Assembly: GCF_038069765.1 (NCBI RefSeq)
Contig: NZ_JBBPFS010000002.1
Coordinates: 248,001-312,000, forward strand
Reading direction: 5' to 3'
Origin: Arthrobacter_B sp038069765
Lineage (GTDB): Bacteria; Actinomycetota; Actinomycetes; Actinomycetales; Micrococcaceae
DNA length: 64,000 nt
Positions within the stretch are counted from its first letter, which is position 1, and every line of letters starts with the position of its first letter. This document shows, in pieces, positions 62,133 to 64,000 of the stretch. A model generated the notes under the pieces. The model searched no databases, was not told the origin of the DNA, and saw only the letters and a program-made list of their open reading frames with translations. The position numbers and the translations under genes were made by a program.

Positions 62133-64000
62133 ATGTCAGAAACCAACACGGCTGTAAATACCGCAGTACGAAGCGATCTCCGCAACGTTGCGATTGTGGC
62201 CCACGTTGACCACGGTAAGACGACCCTCGTCGACGCCATGCTGAAGCAGACGAACTCGTTTGCCGCCCACGGAAACGTGGAAGAACGCGTGATGGACTCC
62301 GGTGACCTGGAGCGCGAAAAGGGCATCACCATCCTGGCCAAGAACACCACGGTGTTCTACAACGGCCCGGCTGCCAAGGGCGAAACGATCACCATCAACG
62401 TCATCGACACCCCCGGCCACGCGGACTTCGGCGGCGAGGTTGAGCGCGGTCTGTCCATGGTTGACGGCGTTGTCCTCCTCGTTGACGCTTCCGAGGGCCC
62501 GCTGCCGCAGACCCGCTTCGTGCTGCGCAAGGCGCTGGCCGCCAAGCTGCCCGTCATCCTGCTGGTCAACAAGACCGACCGCCCCGACTCCCGCATCGAC
62601 GAGGTTGTCAGCGAAGCCATGGACCTGCTCCTGGGCCTGGCCTCCGACCTCGCGGACGAAGTTCCGGACCTCGATCTGGACCTCGTCCTGAACGTTCCGG
62701 TCGTTTACGCAGCAGCTCGGGTCGGTGCAGCTTCACTGGAGCAGCCGGCAGACGGCTCCGCTCCGGCCAATGACAACCTGGAGCCGCTGTTCCAGACAAT
62801 CATCGAGCACATCCCGGCGCCGACCTACAACCCGGACGGCGTCCTGCAGGCCCACGTGACCAACCTGGACGCCTCGCCGTTCCTGGGCCGCCTGGCCCTG
62901 CTGCGCATCTTCAACGGCACCCTGCACAAGGGCCAGACCGTTGCCTGGGCACGTGCCGACGGCACCCTGAAGTCCGTCAAGATCACCGAGCTGCTGGCCA
63001 CCAAGGCCCTGGATCGCGTTCCGACCGATTCCGCCGGCCCCGGTGAAATCGTTGCTGTTGCCGGTATCGAGGACATCACCATCGGTGAAACCCTCACCGA
63101 CATCGACAACCCGATGCCGCTGCCGCTGATCACGGTCGACGATCCGGCCATCTCCATGACCATCGGTATCAACACCTCGCCGCTGGCCGGCCGGGTCAAG
63201 GGCGCGAAGGTTACCGCCCGCCAGGTCAAGGACCGCCTTGACAAGGAACTGATCGGTAACGTTTCGCTGAAGGTTCTGCCGACCGAGCGTCCGGATGCCT
63301 GGGAAGTCCAGGGCCGCGGCGAGCTCGCGCTGGCCATCCTCGTGGAGCAGATGCGCCGCGAAGGCTTCGAACTGACCGTGGGCAAGCCCCAGGTTGTTAC
63401 CAAGCAGATCGACGGCAAGAAGTGCGAGCCGATGGAGCACATGACCATCGACGTACCCGAGGAATACCTCGGCGCCGTGACGCAGCTGATGGCTGTCCGC
63501 AAGGGCCGCATGGTCAACATGGCCAACCACGGCACCGGCTGGGTCCGCATGGAATTCATCGTTCCGGCCCGAGGCCTGATCGGTTTCCGCACCAAGTTCC
63601 TCACGGAAACCCACGGCGCCGGCATCTCCTCCTCCATCGCCGAGGGCTACGAGCCCTGGGTTGGTCCGATCGAGTACCGCACCAACGGCTCGCTGATCGC
63701 TGACCGCTCCGGCGTCGTCACTCCGTTCGCGATGATCAAGCTGCAGGAACGCGGCTCCTTCTTCGTGGAGCCCACCTCCGAGGTGTACGAGGGCATGATC
63801 GTCGGCGAGAACTCCCGCGCCGATGACATGGACGTGAACATCACGAAGGAAAAGCAGCTCACCAATATGCGTGCCGCTTCCTCGGACACCTTCGAGAACC
63901 TGACCCCGCCGCGCAAGCTGACTCTGGAAGAGTCCCTCGAATTCGCCCGCGAAGACGAGTGCGTGGAAGTAACCCCGGAGTCTATCCGCATCCGCAAGCT
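62133..64000 (+). CDS. typA: Translational GTPase TypA/BipA (partial, runs off right edge)
   Basis: 622 visible residues, 3' end outside the window. The G domain has NVAIVAHVDHGKTTLVDAML (G1), the G2 region DSGDLEREKGITILAKNT, DTPGHADFGGEV (G3) and LLVNKTDRPDSR (G4). The EF-G-like domains III and V include PDAWEVQGRGELALAILVEQ, and the TypA-specific end RKLTLEESLEFAREDECVEV is present. It binds ribosomes and affects 50S assembly and stress growth. ATG 62133 is the only sensible start. Confidence 0.97.
   Translation, partial: MSETNTAVNTAVRSDLRNVAIVAHVDHGKTTLVDAMLKQTNSFAAHGNVEERVMDSGDLEREKGITILAKNTTVFYNGPAAKGETITINVIDTPGHADFGGEVERGLSMVDGVVLLVDASEGPLPQTRFVLRKALAAKLPVILLVNKTDRPDSRIDEVVSEAMDLLLGLASDLADEVPDLDLDLVLNVPVVYAAARVGAASLEQPADGSAPANDNLEPLFQTIIEHIPAPTYNPDGVLQAHVTNLDASPFLGRLALLRIFNGTLHKGQTVAWARADGTLKSVKITELLATKALDRVPTDSAGPGEIVAVAGIEDITIGETLTDIDNPMPLPLITVDDPAISMTIGINTSPLAGRVKGAKVTARQVKDRLDKELIGNVSLKVLPTERPDAWEVQGRGELALAILVEQMRREGFELTVGKPQVVTKQIDGKKCEPMEHMTIDVPEEYLGAVTQLMAVRKGRMVNMANHGTGWVRMEFIVPARGLIGFRTKFLTETHGAGISSSIAEGYEPWVGPIEYRTNGSLIADRSGVVTPFAMIKLQERGSFFVEPTSEVYEGMIVGENSRADDMDVNITKEKQLTNMRAASSDTFENLTPPRKLTLEESLEFAREDECVEVTPESIRIRK

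Overview
High-GC actinobacterial chromosome, most likely an Arthrobacter-type member of the Micrococcaceae. This is inferred from codon use, frequent GTG/TTG starts, two CIRCE boxes before groES-groEL1, an IdeR/DtxR-type iron box, a GuaB/GuaB3 pair, and a Ruc - 5-FCL - galU - rimJ - SepX/GlpR block shared with other actinobacteria. I saw no rRNA, tRNA, CRISPR array, transposase or integrase.

Layout. 1-3,700 (minus): iron-siderophore ABC importer under an iron box that overlaps its promoter. 3,730-5,940: CIRCE-controlled groES and groEL1. 6,049-8,109: membrane O-acyltransferase with an SGNH domain. 8,206-16,345: purine genes guaB, guaB3-like and guaA, with glpD, a fructose-type PTS EIIA, SURF1 and a DUF3817 membrane protein among them. 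16,481-20,670: a 1,312-residue helicase/nuclease-like protein with an eroded ATPase site, plus a small partner. 20,682-25,280: SAF-domain protein, a Ruc-type zinc-ribbon chaperone with its own CIRCE box, 5-FCL, galU, rimJ-like and sepX/glpR-like genes. 25,293-29,918: APH-like protein, Lrp regulator, MFS exporter, N-acetylglucosamine-type kinase, Nudix. 30,016-33,705: osmoprotectant ABC importer. 33,785-39,851: alanine-type aminotransferase, ExoVII, a membrane protein, ispH and ychF.

39,852-46,832 is the accessory core of the window. It has lower GC and sits exactly at the 3' end of ychF. The last codons of ychF recur twice downstream (44,609 and 46,804), both copies followed by a similar hairpin, and they divide the region into two cassettes. 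Cassette 1 is a tight three-gene operon: an SMC/TrlF-like ATPase, a soluble histidine kinase, and a response-regulator receiver fused to an aminoglycoside-phosphotransferase-like kinase. Cassette 2 is a single DUF262-DUF1524 (GmrSD/SspE-like) nuclease. I read this as a defence-type island at a ychF attachment site, and cassette 1 as the best candidate for an undescribed system.

46,900-53,400 holds further accessory genes: a small lipoprotein, a RibD/DHFR-like reductase, a frameshifted glycosyltransferase, a GH3 glycosidase, a TetR regulator divergent from a membrane protein, and a small membrane ORF. 53,473-61,807: NAD(P)-binding protein and a family-5 peptide importer (two binding proteins, two permeases and a fused double ATPase). 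typA/bipA begins at 62,133 and runs off the right edge.
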